A stretch of DNA of 64,000 nt, taken from the NCBI RefSeq assembly GCF_000746025.2, contig NZ_CP045798.1:1722501-1786500 (forward strand), in the 5' to 3' direction. A program made the position numbers and the translations under genes. The notes beneath the pieces were generated by a model. That model did not search any database. It was not told where the DNA came from and saw only the letters and a list, made by a program, of their open reading frames with translations. Position 1 is the first letter of the stretch. Every line of letters begins with the position of its first letter. This DNA comes from Thermanaerosceptrum fracticalcis (lineage in GTDB: Bacteria; Bacillota; Peptococcia; DRI-13). Shown here in pieces: positions 53,505-61,945 of the stretch.

Positions 53505-54485
53505 CTATTTCCTCAACATCGGAATATTCACATAATGCAAGACAGGCTCACCTTTGAGGGCCCTTACGATATCTTCAAACGTATATTCAGCCATTCGCTG
53601 AGTTGATTCGATACTACCTCCGGCATGATGGGGAGTGACAATTACATTATCAAGTTGCAAAAGAGGATCATCAGGATTGATGGGTTCCTTATGGAATACA
53701 TCCAGGGCTGCACCTGCGATCCATTTTTCTGATAATGCTTTATATAAGGCTTCGTGTTGAATCAATGGTGCGCGGGCCACGTTGACGATATAAGCAGTGT
53801 TTTTCATTAACTTTAGTTCTGCTTCCCCAATCATGCCTGTAGTTTCGGCTGTTTGGGGGGCATGTAAAATGACAACGTCTGATTGAGCCAATAATTCCTG
53901 TAAATTAGTCATCTCGCAGCCAACTTCCAAGGCCCTGTTTTTCCCTACATAAGGGTCGTATCCCAAAATCTTCACACCAAAGCCCTGCAGTCTCCGGGCA
54001 GTTTGATAGCCTATTGCCCCTAAGCCAACAATACCCACTGTCTTCCCGTAAAGTTCAGTGGTTTTTCCAAAAAACTTAAAACGCTGCCATTCTCCTGTGG
54101 TCTTCAAAGGAACATGAGAGAAGACAATCTGCCTTAATAATGACAAGGTAAGACCTACCGCAAACTCAGCTACAGTTACAGCGTTAGCACCCATAGGCAT
54201 CGTTATAGGAATACCTTTTGCTGTAGCAGTGTCCACATCAACGTTTTCCAGACCTATACCATCCCTGGCAATTAGTTTTAAACCAGGCGCCGCTTCAATC
54301 ACATCTTTGGTGATTTGAGTTAAAGTTTTGGCAACGATAATAGTGGCGTCCTTAACTTTTCCGATAAGTTCTTCCTGTCTTTGCCATAATGTTTCATCAA
54401 TAAACATTTCACATAATTTTGTTTCTTCTAACTTTTTTAGTAAGGGTGGATTGATTTTCTCAGCAATAAAAATTAAATCTTTCAT
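53505..54485 (-). CDS. D-isomer-specific 2-hydroxyacid dehydrogenase
   Basis: About 326 aa NAD(P)-dependent reductase/dehydrogenase. N-terminal substrate domain (LKLIARDGIGLENVDVDTA), NAD-binding GKTVGIVGLGAIGYQTARRL (GxGxxG, about residue 150), catalytic Arg in IVNVARAPLI, Glu in DVFHKEPINPDD and His in VIVTPHHAGGS. Looks like a phosphoglycerate or hydroxypyruvate-type enzyme. AAGGAGG before MKDLIF; the frame extends seven codons upstream, overlapping the AOR gene. Probably interconverts a 2-oxo and a 2-hydroxy acid in the operon's pathway. Confidence 0.92.
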   Translation of the reverse strand: MKDLIFIAEKINPPLLKKLEETKLCEMFIDETLWQRQEELIGKVKDATIIVAKTLTQITKDVIEAAPGLKLIARDGIGLENVDVDTATAKGIPITMPMGANAVTVAEFAVGLTLSLLRQIVFSHVPLKTTGEWQRFKFFGKTTELYGKTVGIVGLGAIGYQTARRLQGFGVKILGYDPYVGKNRALEVGCEMTNLQELLAQSDVVILHAPQTAETTGMIGEAELKLMKNTAYIVNVARAPLIQHEALYKALSEKWIAGAALDVFHKEPINPDDPLLQLDNVIVTPHHAGGSIESTQRMAEYTFEDIVRALKGEPVLHYVNIPMLRK

Positions 54486-54496
54486 TTTTCTCCTCC

Positions 54497-56368
54497 TTAG
54501 TCCCATAAATCTTTTATAGTAAATTCTAATCCTAATTCCTTTAACTTCTCTTTAGTGGGAATACCAGTCTGAAGGTCCCAGCCTCTGAAAGCATAATAAT
54601 CATCTTTCATTTTTTCCAGCTGTTCTTCAGTAATATATAATCCGGCACTGGGGCCCTCCGGAATGGGCTCCGTTAGGAATCTTTTCGGCAGAGTATCATC
54701 TTCCCTTCTCTTACCTTCTCGACAATTGAAGGCCCTTTCCAGGTTCCACACCCTTTCTCCCAGCGTCCTTATTCCATCTACGCCAAAATTTAAACCGGTT
54801 ACCAGTTTAATTGCTCGAGAATGGACCTCTGTAATATCAAAAAAACCTAAAAAATTTTCAGCCATGTGGCAAATAATAAAGGAATCTGTAGCTGCCGTCA
54901 TATTATTAATAATGGCGACATATTGTCCTTTGCCTTCGGTAGTTACCCGGTCAACCTCTCCGCTGCGTTCTGCTTTGGGCCTGGGGTCGTGGTGACTGCC
55001 ACCCCGGGTAGCAACGGCATAACCCATCCCCAATCCTTTATGGGCCCGGGCTGAGTGGCCGGCAGGTTCAAGACCTTTAATATGTACAGCATAGTCTTCC
55101 GAACCCTTTCCGATAATTTGTGCGGCTCTTCTAGTCCCCTCAGCTAAGATATCTCCTAATCCCTTGCGCTCCGAAATTAGCTTTAGCATTTCCAGCATTG
55201 CTTCGGCATTAGCAAATTTAAGGTCGATCCCGCCTGTATCTTTCAGAGACAAAATACCTCTCTCATATAATTCCATGGCAAAGGCAACTGCTGCTCCTGC
55301 AGAAAGTGTATCCATCCCATAGTCATCACATAGTCTGTCGCCAAGAGCAATAGCTTTCAGGTCACTAACACCGCATAATGAACCCAAACTAAATAATGTT
55401 TCATACTCCGGCCCTTCTGTAACAGCACCCTGATAAGGTCCATCATTTACTTCCGCAATTTTGCCACACATCATGGGACAGTTGTAACAGGCCTTATTTC
55501 TTTTCACAAGTGTATTCTTAAAAGCTACGCCGTTAATTTTCTCTGCCTCAGGAAATACTTCAGTCTGCCAGTTCCTGGTGCCCAATACGCCGGCCAGGTT
55601 TCCGGCCATTACATTTGGTGTAGTACCAAATTCATAATAAGTCTTTCCTGACACTGGATTTTTCATAATTTGCTGAATAACTTTTTCACTAAGCTCAACT
55701 AATCCCTCGTGGTCATAAACAGTTATATCAGAAGATCCCCTAACTGCGATGGCTTTCAGGTTTTTCGATCCTAAAACGGCCCCAAGCCCGCCCCTTCCTG
55801 CAGCCCTCACTCCAAAGAAAACCCCGGCATAACGAACCAAATTTTCACCAGCAGGACCTATTACGGCAATCTGCACTTCTTCGTCGTTGAGCTCTTCTTT
55901 AATTAGTCGCTGTGTCTCATAAATACCTTTACCCCATAATCTTTCAGCAGAACAAAACTCTACCTTTCCATCATCGATCCATAGATAAACGGGGTTTTCA
56001 GCTTTACCTTCAATAAGAATACCGTCATAACCGGCAAACTTTAGTTCGGGCGCAAAGTAACCGCCAGCATAACTGTCAAAAAACATATCAGTTAGCGGAG
56101 ATTTACCAAAGACCCCCACACGGGAACAAAGAGGCAGTATGGTACCGGCTATGGGACCCGTCATAATGGCAATTTTATTTCTTTTGTCATAAGCGTCAAT
56201 CTTAGGAGGTATTTCCTTGTATAAATAATAGGCAGCTAGCCCATTCCCCCCTAAAAATTTTTCAGCTAATTGAGGATCTAAAGGTTCATTAATTATTTTC
56301 ATCGTTGAGAGATCAATGCGTAAAATTTGCCCTTTATACCCTCCATAGGGAAATTTTTTAGAAGCCAT
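54497..56368 (-). CDS. Aldehyde:ferredoxin oxidoreductase family tungsten/molybdenum enzyme
   Basis: 623 aa. N-terminal AOR domain (GGYKGQILRIDLSTMKII, MTGPIAGTILPLCSRVGVFG, AAGRGGLGAVLGSKNLKA for the pterin phosphates), then the 4Fe-4S site CYNCPMMCGK with the fourth Cys in NLERAFNCREGKRR, and DRLCDDYGMDTLSAGAAVAF. All cluster and pterin-binding marks are present. Oxidises an aldehyde to the acid with ferredoxin as acceptor, or the reverse. The ribosome site lies inside the codons for the terminal Gly-Gly of the upstream MoaD-like gene. Substrate unknown. Confidence 0.93.
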   Translation of the reverse strand: MASKKFPYGGYKGQILRIDLSTMKIINEPLDPQLAEKFLGGNGLAAYYLYKEIPPKIDAYDKRNKIAIMTGPIAGTILPLCSRVGVFGKSPLTDMFFDSYAGGYFAPELKFAGYDGILIEGKAENPVYLWIDDGKVEFCSAERLWGKGIYETQRLIKEELNDEEVQIAVIGPAGENLVRYAGVFFGVRAAGRGGLGAVLGSKNLKAIAVRGSSDITVYDHEGLVELSEKVIQQIMKNPVSGKTYYEFGTTPNVMAGNLAGVLGTRNWQTEVFPEAEKINGVAFKNTLVKRNKACYNCPMMCGKIAEVNDGPYQGAVTEGPEYETLFSLGSLCGVSDLKAIALGDRLCDDYGMDTLSAGAAVAFAMELYERGILSLKDTGGIDLKFANAEAMLEMLKLISERKGLGDILAEGTRRAAQIIGKGSEDYAVHIKGLEPAGHSARAHKGLGMGYAVATRGGSHHDPRPKAERSGEVDRVTTEGKGQYVAIINNMTAATDSFIICHMAENFLGFFDITEVHSRAIKLVTGLNFGVDGIRTLGERVWNLERAFNCREGKRREDDTLPKRFLTEPIPEGPSAGLYITEEQLEKMKDDYYAFRGWDLQTGIPTKEKLKELGLEFTIKDLWD

Positions 56369-56369
56369 T

Positions 56370-56666
56370 TTATCCTCCCTCCGCGTAATAGATAATAGCT
56401 ACTTCATCCTGGTCTTTTAATTTGACATCACAGAGATCTTTTTGGGCATAAACCCTACTGTTAATGACATACATAATAGGCAGATATTGACCTGTGTCAG
56501 GGTCTTTGATAAGTTCTTTTATTTCTTTACCGTAAATCTCAATCAGATACTCTAAGAATTCATAAAAACTGCTGTTCTTTTTAATATATAACTCTTTTTT
56601 ATGAGTACCGACAATAAGTTGAATGTCACCGTAAGATAGCAGGTAAATTCTATCAATATCAGTCAT
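56370..56666 (-). CDS. MoaD/ThiS-like ubiquitin-fold sulfur carrier ending in Gly-Gly
   Basis: 98 aa, predicted beta-grasp fold: ELYIKKNSSFYEFLEYLIEI, YLPIMYVINSRVYAQ, LKDQDEVAIIYYAEGG. The C-terminal Gly-Gly is the thiocarboxylation site used in molybdopterin (tungstopterin) synthesis. Its position between the ferredoxin and AOR genes suggests a dedicated sulfur carrier for that enzyme's cofactor. ATGA overlap with the ferredoxin gene, two-base gap to AOR. Confidence 0.85.
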   Translation of the reverse strand: MTDIDRIYLLSYGDIQLIVGTHKKELYIKKNSSFYEFLEYLIEIYGKEIKELIKDPDTGQYLPIMYVINSRVYAQKDLCDVKLKDQDEVAIIYYAEGG

Positions 56667-57175
56667 GGGTTTTTCTTTTCTCCCTTATATTTGACGGAGA
56701 TTTTTTGGGCAAACTTAACACGTTTTTGATTTGACGTACTATTAATAGTAGGTTTTTCTACCTTGGGCGCCTCGCAGTCACAGATTAAAAAGCCTCTAAC
56801 ACAATGTTTAACACATTCCGGTTCACCACCACACAGGTCACATTTGACTGCTATATTCTCAACGGGATGGATGAAGATAGCTCCGAAGGGACATGCTTCA
56901 ACACAGTCTCCGCATCCGGTACACAAGGATTTATCGACTATTAAAACACCTGTAGTTTCATTCCTTTCAATAGCATTGCTAACGCAAACCCTGGCACAAG
57001 GAGCAGAGTTGCATTGCTGACAGGTAACCGGAACGGGGATTTCCGGTAATCCTATTAAGGTTACCCTGATCCGGCTTTTCTTGGGATTGACAACCCCTTC
57101 TTTTTTCAAGGAACACCATATTTCACACATCCTGCAACCGGTACACTGTGCAAAATCCACATTGATTTTTCCCAT
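56663..57175 (-). CDS. Ferredoxin-like protein with four 4Fe-4S motifs (AOR partner)
   Basis: About 170 aa. Cysteine clusters in order: CTGCRMCEIWC, CQQCNSAPCARVC, CTGCGDCVEACPFG, CDLCGGEPECVKHC, sixteen ligands as in DmsB/HybA-type electron-transfer subunits. C-terminal basic tail. Accepts electrons from the AOR enzyme encoded two genes later and passes them to the cell's ferredoxin or membrane pool. Start at MGKINVDF after GGGGGG; a GTG four codons earlier is possible. Confidence 0.92.
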   Translation of the reverse strand: MGKINVDFAQCTGCRMCEIWCSLKKEGVVNPKKSRIRVTLIGLPEIPVPVTCQQCNSAPCARVCVSNAIERNETTGVLIVDKSLCTGCGDCVEACPFGAIFIHPVENIAVKCDLCGGEPECVKHCVRGFLICDCEAPKVEKPTINSTSNQKRVKFAQKISVKYKGEKKNP

Positions 57176-57190
57176 AGAACCCCCCACCCG

Positions 57191-58168
57191 TTATAGATTT
57201 TCATATTGTTTATACAGTTCTACATATTCCTGGATGCCTTTTTTAAGGTTATATTGGGGTTGATATTTTAGTTGCTCGACTGCTGCCGAAATATCCAATT
57301 TACCGCGTTTTTTGACATCGCTCTTTTCAAATTCACTTAAACCAGCGCCAATTTTAATTTGAGCTGTGGGTACGACTTCTTTCACTACTTCTGCAACTTC
57401 AGAGGCCTTAATTACCTCCCCCCCCGATATTAAGAAAACTCTTTGTTTAAGATCCTTATCATTTGCATCTAAAGCCTTAAGGATAGACTGTGCACAATCC
57501 TTTACATATGTATAGTCCCTCGGCATATCTCCACCAGTTGCAAACTCAACGGGCAGGCCTCTTAAGCTATTTTCTACCATTGGTTTGATGTACATGGGAT
57601 AACGCATCCCATAACCATAAATTGCCGAAAATCTCAGGGCAATAAAATTAACTTTATTAAATGTATAATAAGTTAAGCCAAAAATCTCACATGCCGCCTT
57701 AGATGCCCCATAAGGCCCCGTGGGATGCCCTTCGGTAGGTAAAAAGACTGGGTGTCTTTCATCCATGGGTTCGTATTGTTTGACAGGAAAAACACCAATC
57801 GTGCTTACATGCACTATTTTTTCAAGTCCTAAAATCCTAACTGATTCTAAGACATTTAATGTTCCCTCCACATTAATCTTGTAAGTTAAGTAGGGCTGCT
57901 CCAGTGAGAACTGAGGATCAAATAGGGCACCCGAGTGTACTACCTTTTCCACTTTTTCTTCCTTTAATGTCCTGATTAACGTAGGTAAATCATTGAGCTG
58001 TCCCTTTATAAACTTGACCTTTTCGATAACGGATTTTAAATAGTTAACCATAGCTCCAGACGGGTAAGAAATATCATAAACAACCACTTCGTCTCCCCTT
58101 TCCACTAAGTCCCTCACCACATAAGCTCCTAAAAACCCCGACCCGCCAGTTACCAACACCTTTGACAT
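57191..58168 (-). CDS. NAD-dependent epimerase/dehydratase (extended SDR)
   Basis: About 325 aa. Rossmann start MSKVLVTGGSGFLGAYVVRD (TGxxGxxG), DISYPSG, VVHSGALFDPQFS, and the catalytic YGASK in PTGPYGASKAACEIFG. Typical of sugar-nucleotide or cinnamoyl-CoA/3-beta-hydroxysteroid-like SDRs that reduce or epimerise a small alcohol. First gene of the operon. The frame runs 16 codons further upstream into the leader hairpin; GGAGG before MSKVLV sets the start. Confidence 0.9.
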   Translation of the reverse strand: MSKVLVTGGSGFLGAYVVRDLVERGDEVVVYDISYPSGAMVNYLKSVIEKVKFIKGQLNDLPTLIRTLKEEKVEKVVHSGALFDPQFSLEQPYLTYKINVEGTLNVLESVRILGLEKIVHVSTIGVFPVKQYEPMDERHPVFLPTEGHPTGPYGASKAACEIFGLTYYTFNKVNFIALRFSAIYGYGMRYPMYIKPMVENSLRGLPVEFATGGDMPRDYTYVKDCAQSILKALDANDKDLKQRVFLISGGEVIKASEVAEVVKEVVPTAQIKIGAGLSEFEKSDVKKRGKLDISAAVEQLKYQPQYNLKKGIQEYVELYKQYENL

Positions 58169-58205
58169 CTTAATACCTCCTTTGTTATTTCGATTTAAAT
58201 AAAAA

Positions 58206-58283
58206 CAGCCAACCACATGGAAAATTTCTTAGGATTTTTCTACAAAGAATCTATCCTAAAAATACCTTCCATATAGTTGGCTG
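58206..58283 (-). promoter_or_regulatory. Leader attenuator of the AOR operon
   Basis: On the minus strand CAGCCAAC-N5-GGAA ... TTCC-N5-GTTGGCTG followed by TTTTTATTT, i.e. a terminator-like stem, with an inner TAGGAT...ATCCTA hairpin. It lies between the presumed promoter and the first ribosome site, so transcription would stop here unless an antiterminator or ligand acts. No known riboswitch core is evident. Confidence 0.6.
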
Positions 58284-58499
58284 GATATTACCTACCTCAA
58301 AGTCATTACAATAACCTTATATTGGCAGAGAATACAACCATATTATTTAATTAAAAACTTTTAGCATATTTTACTTGTACTACTATGAAATATATTCGTT
58401 ATGTTCTATTTAATTCCTGCTATTTCGAAAATATTTTAAAGGATTTTTTTGTAAAAAATAGAAGATTATATTTAGTTTACCTTGAGGGGGGGAAATATT
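58284..58499. other. Divergent AT-rich promoter region between the AOR operon and DUF3870
   Basis: About 215 bp with no gene, strongly AT-rich. It must contain the start sites of both the operon and DUF3870. I did not find a convincing sigma-54 or a clear paired -35/-10 on either strand. Confidence 0.5.
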
Positions 58500-58838
58500 G
58501 TGTTACCATCATCAAATAAAAACTGGTATGTCGTTGGTCATGGGAAACTACCTACTGATATTCCAACTGCTAAATTTCTTGATATAGTACTTATCGGCCT
58601 TGAAATAGATCCCAACACTGATCTGATAGTTAATGCATATTGTACGTTATATACTCCTTTAGCTAGAAACATGATAAGAAAAATGATGATAGGATATAAT
58701 ATTTCTTCTCAAGCAGAAGAAATTATCAAACAAATCGAAACCCGGTTTCATGCCGCATCTCAAAGGGCCATCATTGTGGCTTTTAAAAATGCTTGCATCA
58801 ACTATTCTAAAGCAAAGCAAAAACAGCTCAATAAATAA
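58500..58838 (+). CDS. DUF3870 domain protein
   Basis: 112 aa. NWYVVGHGKLPTDIPTAKFL, GLEIDPNTDLIVNAYCTLYT, IGYNISSQAEEIIKQIETRF and HAASQRAIIVAFKNACINYS match the DUF3870 pattern (conserved Cys and a His-containing helix). Function unknown; it is commonly found beside dicarboxylate or acid-metabolism operons and may sense their ligand. GTG start seven bases after GGGGGG; frame extends six codons earlier. Divergent from the AOR operon. Confidence 0.8.
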   Translation: MLPSSNKNWYVVGHGKLPTDIPTAKFLDIVLIGLEIDPNTDLIVNAYCTLYTPLARNMIRKMMIGYNISSQAEEIIKQIETRFHAASQRAIIVAFKNACINYSKAKQKQLNK

Positions 58839-58912
58839 AATATAAGAGAGGTAACTACTCCTCTCTGTTCAGAAAAACTCTTAAGTATCTTCAAGTAATT
58901 TTTTTTTGTAAG

Positions 58913-59746
58913 TTAACTGAGATGAGCTTTTATCCACTCTACTAAAAAATTAAGCACATCCTGGTGCTCCCGTTCGTTATGAATTTCGTGATAAAGACCA
59001 TCCCAAAGTTTGAAGGTGCAGTCCCCCGGAACTTCTTTCGCAAACTGGCTGCTAGCCTGGGGAGAGGTTATGCGGTCAGCACTCCCATGCATGAGCAGCA
59101 AAGGCAGCTTAAATTCTTCCGCATGTTCCAAGGCCCATTTACCCGAGTTGAAAGCAGTAGTAAACAATCTGGCTGAGATACGGTTATGTACCAGGGGATC
59201 CTGCTTGTAAGCTTCCACTACTTCCGGATCACGACAAAGAGCCTGGATATCTAAACAGTTTGCCTGGGTAAACGATGGCCATACACTGTTCATTATGCGG
59301 CCCAGTCTTACTTTAAAGGCGGGAGGTTCAAAGGCCAGCCGTAACCAGGGAGAAGTGGCAATAATCCCAGCCAACCGAGGGAAACGGCGCAAGACATAAT
59401 TGATTACCAGATTTCCGCCCAGGCTGTGGCCATACAGGAAACACGGGGAGTCAGGGAAACGTTGGCCTGCCTCATCCAGGAGGTGAGAGATATCATCAAG
59501 GGCTACTTCATATGAAGGAATATGGCCACGTAACCCCTGGGATTTCCCGCATCCCCTCTGGTCAAAGGCCAGTACGGCACAGCCAGCCCGGGTAAGATAT
59601 GCAGCTAGGCGGAAATATCGTCCGCTGTGCTCCCCCAGACCGTGGACCAGGCATATAACAGCTTCAAGTGGAATTTCCGGCAACCACCCCTGGGCATAAA
59701 GCTCCAACCCATCGGCCGTTTTCCAGGCGAACTCAAAATTCTGCAT
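58913..59746 (-). CDS. Alpha/beta hydrolase, monoacylglycerol lipase / lysophospholipase type
   Basis: 277 aa. Oxyanion region VICLVHGLGEHSGRYF, AFDQRGCGKSQG, nucleophile FLYGHSLGGNLVIN (Ser about residue 113), acid in LMHGSADRITSPQ and His in LYHEIHNEREH. Complete triad. Likely cytoplasmic, hydrolysing an acyl ester. AGG-containing ribosome site; monocistronic or with tag. Confidence 0.9.
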   Translation of the reverse strand: MQNFEFAWKTADGLELYAQGWLPEIPLEAVICLVHGLGEHSGRYFRLAAYLTRAGCAVLAFDQRGCGKSQGLRGHIPSYEVALDDISHLLDEAGQRFPDSPCFLYGHSLGGNLVINYVLRRFPRLAGIIATSPWLRLAFEPPAFKVRLGRIMNSVWPSFTQANCLDIQALCRDPEVVEAYKQDPLVHNRISARLFTTAFNSGKWALEHAEEFKLPLLLMHGSADRITSPQASSQFAKEVPGDCTFKLWDGLYHEIHNEREHQDVLNFLVEWIKAHLS

Positions 59747-59795
59747 TTCACCTAGCCTCCCTTTTACCGGCTATTTTCAAAATTAGTCGTCTTTT

Positions 59796-60371
59796 TTAGA
59801 GCTTTCCTGTATTAATTTCTTCATATCTAAAGCAATCTACGGTATGGTCATTCACCATACCTACGGCCTGCATAAAAGCGTAACAGATGGTTGGCCCCAC
59901 AAATTTGAACCCCCTCTTCCTTAAGTCCCGGCTCATGGCCTGGGATTCGGCCGTTTGGGCAGGAATCTCCCCATGACTGGTCCAGTGGTTTACCCTGGGT
60001 TTTCCTCCCACGAATCCCCAGATATATTGGCTAAAGCTGCTGAACTCCTCCTGGACTTTAAGAAAAGCCCGGGCATTATCGATAGCCCCTTCAATCTTCC
60101 GCCGGTTTCTGATAATACCCGGGTCCCGGAGCAGCTCTTCTTTCTTTTTTTCATCGTAGTTTGCTATTTTCACGGCATCAAAGTTATCAAAGGCCCGGCG
60201 GTAGTTTTCTCTCTTTTTGAGAATAGTGATCCAGCTTAGTCCTGCCTGGGCTCCCTCCAGGATAAGAAATTCAAAGAGGGTACGGTCATCATAAACGGGG
60301 ACACCCCACTCGTAATCATGATAATCAAGATAAATCTGCTCAGGTCCCGCCCACTTGCACCTGGTTTTCAT
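59796..60371 (-). CDS. tag: DNA-3-methyladenine glycosylase I
   Basis: 191 aa. Removes 3-methyladenine from DNA. TRCKWAGPEQIYLDYHDYEW at the start supplies Cys and His of the zinc site; NDHTVDCFRY near the end supplies His and Cys. EGAQAGLSWITILKKRENYR is the conserved base-binding region. The usual second Cys in WCG is WAG here, which is common. Confidence 0.93.
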   Translation of the reverse strand: MKTRCKWAGPEQIYLDYHDYEWGVPVYDDRTLFEFLILEGAQAGLSWITILKKRENYRRAFDNFDAVKIANYDEKKKEELLRDPGIIRNRRKIEGAIDNARAFLKVQEEFSSFSQYIWGFVGGKPRVNHWTSHGEIPAQTAESQAMSRDLRKRGFKFVGPTICYAFMQAVGMVNDHTVDCFRYEEINTGKL

Positions 60372-60398
60372 ACAATCACATCTCCTAACCGCTTTAAG

Positions 60399-61370
60399 CT
60401 AAACCCTTAATTCTTCCACCAGGTTAGGCGGCACTTCCCCCTGCAAAGCCTTCACCAGGTTTTGGGCAGCCAGCATGGCCATAGCGAAACGGGTTTTCGC
60501 CGTGGCCGAGCCGATGTGAGGTACAGTTACTACATTAGGCATCTTCAGAAGAGGATTACCGGGATCAACAGGTTCCTGGGAAAAGACATCTAAGCCTGCA
60601 CCCCAAATCTGGCCTTTTTCCAGGGCCGCAATCAGAGCTTCTTCGTTAACTGTCTCACCCCGGGAAGCGTTAATAAAAATGGCGTTTTTCTTCATTAGGC
60701 TGAATTCGTGCGGGCCCATTAGGCCAGTGCTCTCAGGGGTAAGAGGCGTCATCAAAACAACATAATCGGCTTCCTGAAGCAGTTGTTCCAGGGTGCGGTA
60801 GTGGACACCCAGGCTTTCTTCCACTTCAGGTTTCCTGCGGCGGTTATAATAGAGAACTTCCATACTGAACCCGTATTTGGCCCGTTTGGCAACGGCCTCG
60901 CCGATGCGGCCCATGCCGATGATGCCCAAAGTTGCGTGATGCACGTCAATACCCCAGAAAGGTTCATCGGAGCATTTCTGCCACCTGCCTTCCTTAACAA
61001 ACCTGTCCAACTCGGGGATGCGCCGGGCTACAGCCAGCATGAGGCCAAAAATCAGGTCGGCCACGGTATCATCCAGCACCGACGGCGTATTGGTCCCCAA
61101 CACTTTTCTTTCTCCCATGGCCTCTAAATCAAAGTTGTTATAACCTACGGAAATATTGCTGACTACCTTCAATTTAGGTGCATGGTCCAGTAATTCCCTG
61201 TCAATTTTTCCACCCGTAATGAGTAGTCCTTCTATATCTTTTACTTCCTCCAGTAATTGTGCCCGGGAGATAGGTTCGTCCGAATCCCACTTGCGGTACT
61301 CACAGTAACGGGCCAGGTATTCTTCCACTTCCCGGGGAATTTTTTTGGCGATAAATACTTTGGATTTCAT
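60399..61370 (-). CDS. D-isomer-specific 2-hydroxyacid dehydrogenase (glyoxylate/2-ketogluconate reductase type)
   Basis: About 323 aa. NADPH-type Rossmann loop (HATLGIIGMGRIGEAVAKRA, then YYNRRRKPEVEE with the arginines that favour NADPH), INASRGETVNEEAL, DVFSQEPVDPGN and VTVPHIGSATAKTR supply catalytic Arg, Glu and His. Similar to but distinct from the operon enzyme at 53.5 kb. Reduces glyoxylate, hydroxypyruvate or 2-ketogluconate. Start after GGAG with eight-base spacing. Confidence 0.92.
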   Translation of the reverse strand: MKSKVFIAKKIPREVEEYLARYCEYRKWDSDEPISRAQLLEEVKDIEGLLITGGKIDRELLDHAPKLKVVSNISVGYNNFDLEAMGERKVLGTNTPSVLDDTVADLIFGLMLAVARRIPELDRFVKEGRWQKCSDEPFWGIDVHHATLGIIGMGRIGEAVAKRAKYGFSMEVLYYNRRRKPEVEESLGVHYRTLEQLLQEADYVVLMTPLTPESTGLMGPHEFSLMKKNAIFINASRGETVNEEALIAALEKGQIWGAGLDVFSQEPVDPGNPLLKMPNVVTVPHIGSATAKTRFAMAMLAAQNLVKALQGEVPPNLVEELRV

Positions 61371-61467
61371 CACAACTACTCCTTTTTCAGGTATATATAA
61401 ACCAATTATAACTCGCCCGAGTAATGAAATGATATATTATTTTAATTTTTTAAGTTGTCTAAAAGAA

Positions 61468-61503
61468 AAGGCCCTCCCAGCCTTAAAGGGCTGAGAGAGC
61501 CTT
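61468..61503 (-). terminator. Terminator of the cupin gene
   Basis: Stem AAGGCTCTCTCAGCC / GGCTGGGAGGGCCTT as read on the minus strand (a few G-T pairs), then TTCTTTT. Confidence 0.85.
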
Positions 61504-61516
61504 ACTCATTCAGGAA

Positions 61517-61864
61517 TTATACAGGTTTTTTGATAACGGTCAGCAGCATCTTAAATCTTTCCCGGGCCTCTAAACCATGGGGAACATCGGCAGGCATAAT
61601 CACCGTTTCTCCCGCCTTTACCGTAACCACCTCTCCACCAATAGTGATTTCCGCCTCTCCGTCCAGTACCTGGACCATGGCATCCCCCGAAGTGGTATGA
61701 GTACTGATACCCTCCCCTTTAGCCAGGGAAAACAAAGTGACACTGACACCAGGCAACTGGGCAATGGTTTTACTGACGATCTGTCCTTCCTGGTAATCGA
61801 TTAGATCCTCCAGACGCAAGGCTTTGGAAAACTCTATATTCTTCATGATTTGGGTATTGGTCAT
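61517..61864 (-). CDS. Small single-domain cupin
   Basis: 115 aa. ALFxLAKGEGISTHTTSGDA, EITIGGEVVTVKAGETVIMP and ADVPHGLEARERFKML give the two cupin motifs (His and Glu of the metal site). Function unknown. AAGGAGG before ATG. Confidence 0.85.
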   Translation of the reverse strand: MTNTQIMKNIEFSKALRLEDLIDYQEGQIVSKTIAQLPGVSVTLFSLAKGEGISTHTTSGDAMVQVLDGEAEITIGGEVVTVKAGETVIMPADVPHGLEARERFKMLLTVIKKPV

Positions 61865-61945
61865 AAATCTTTGACCTCCTTCATATCTCTTTGCTCATAT
61901 TATACCCAAATAATTTCCAGGCCAGCTATGATTTAAGTCACACTA

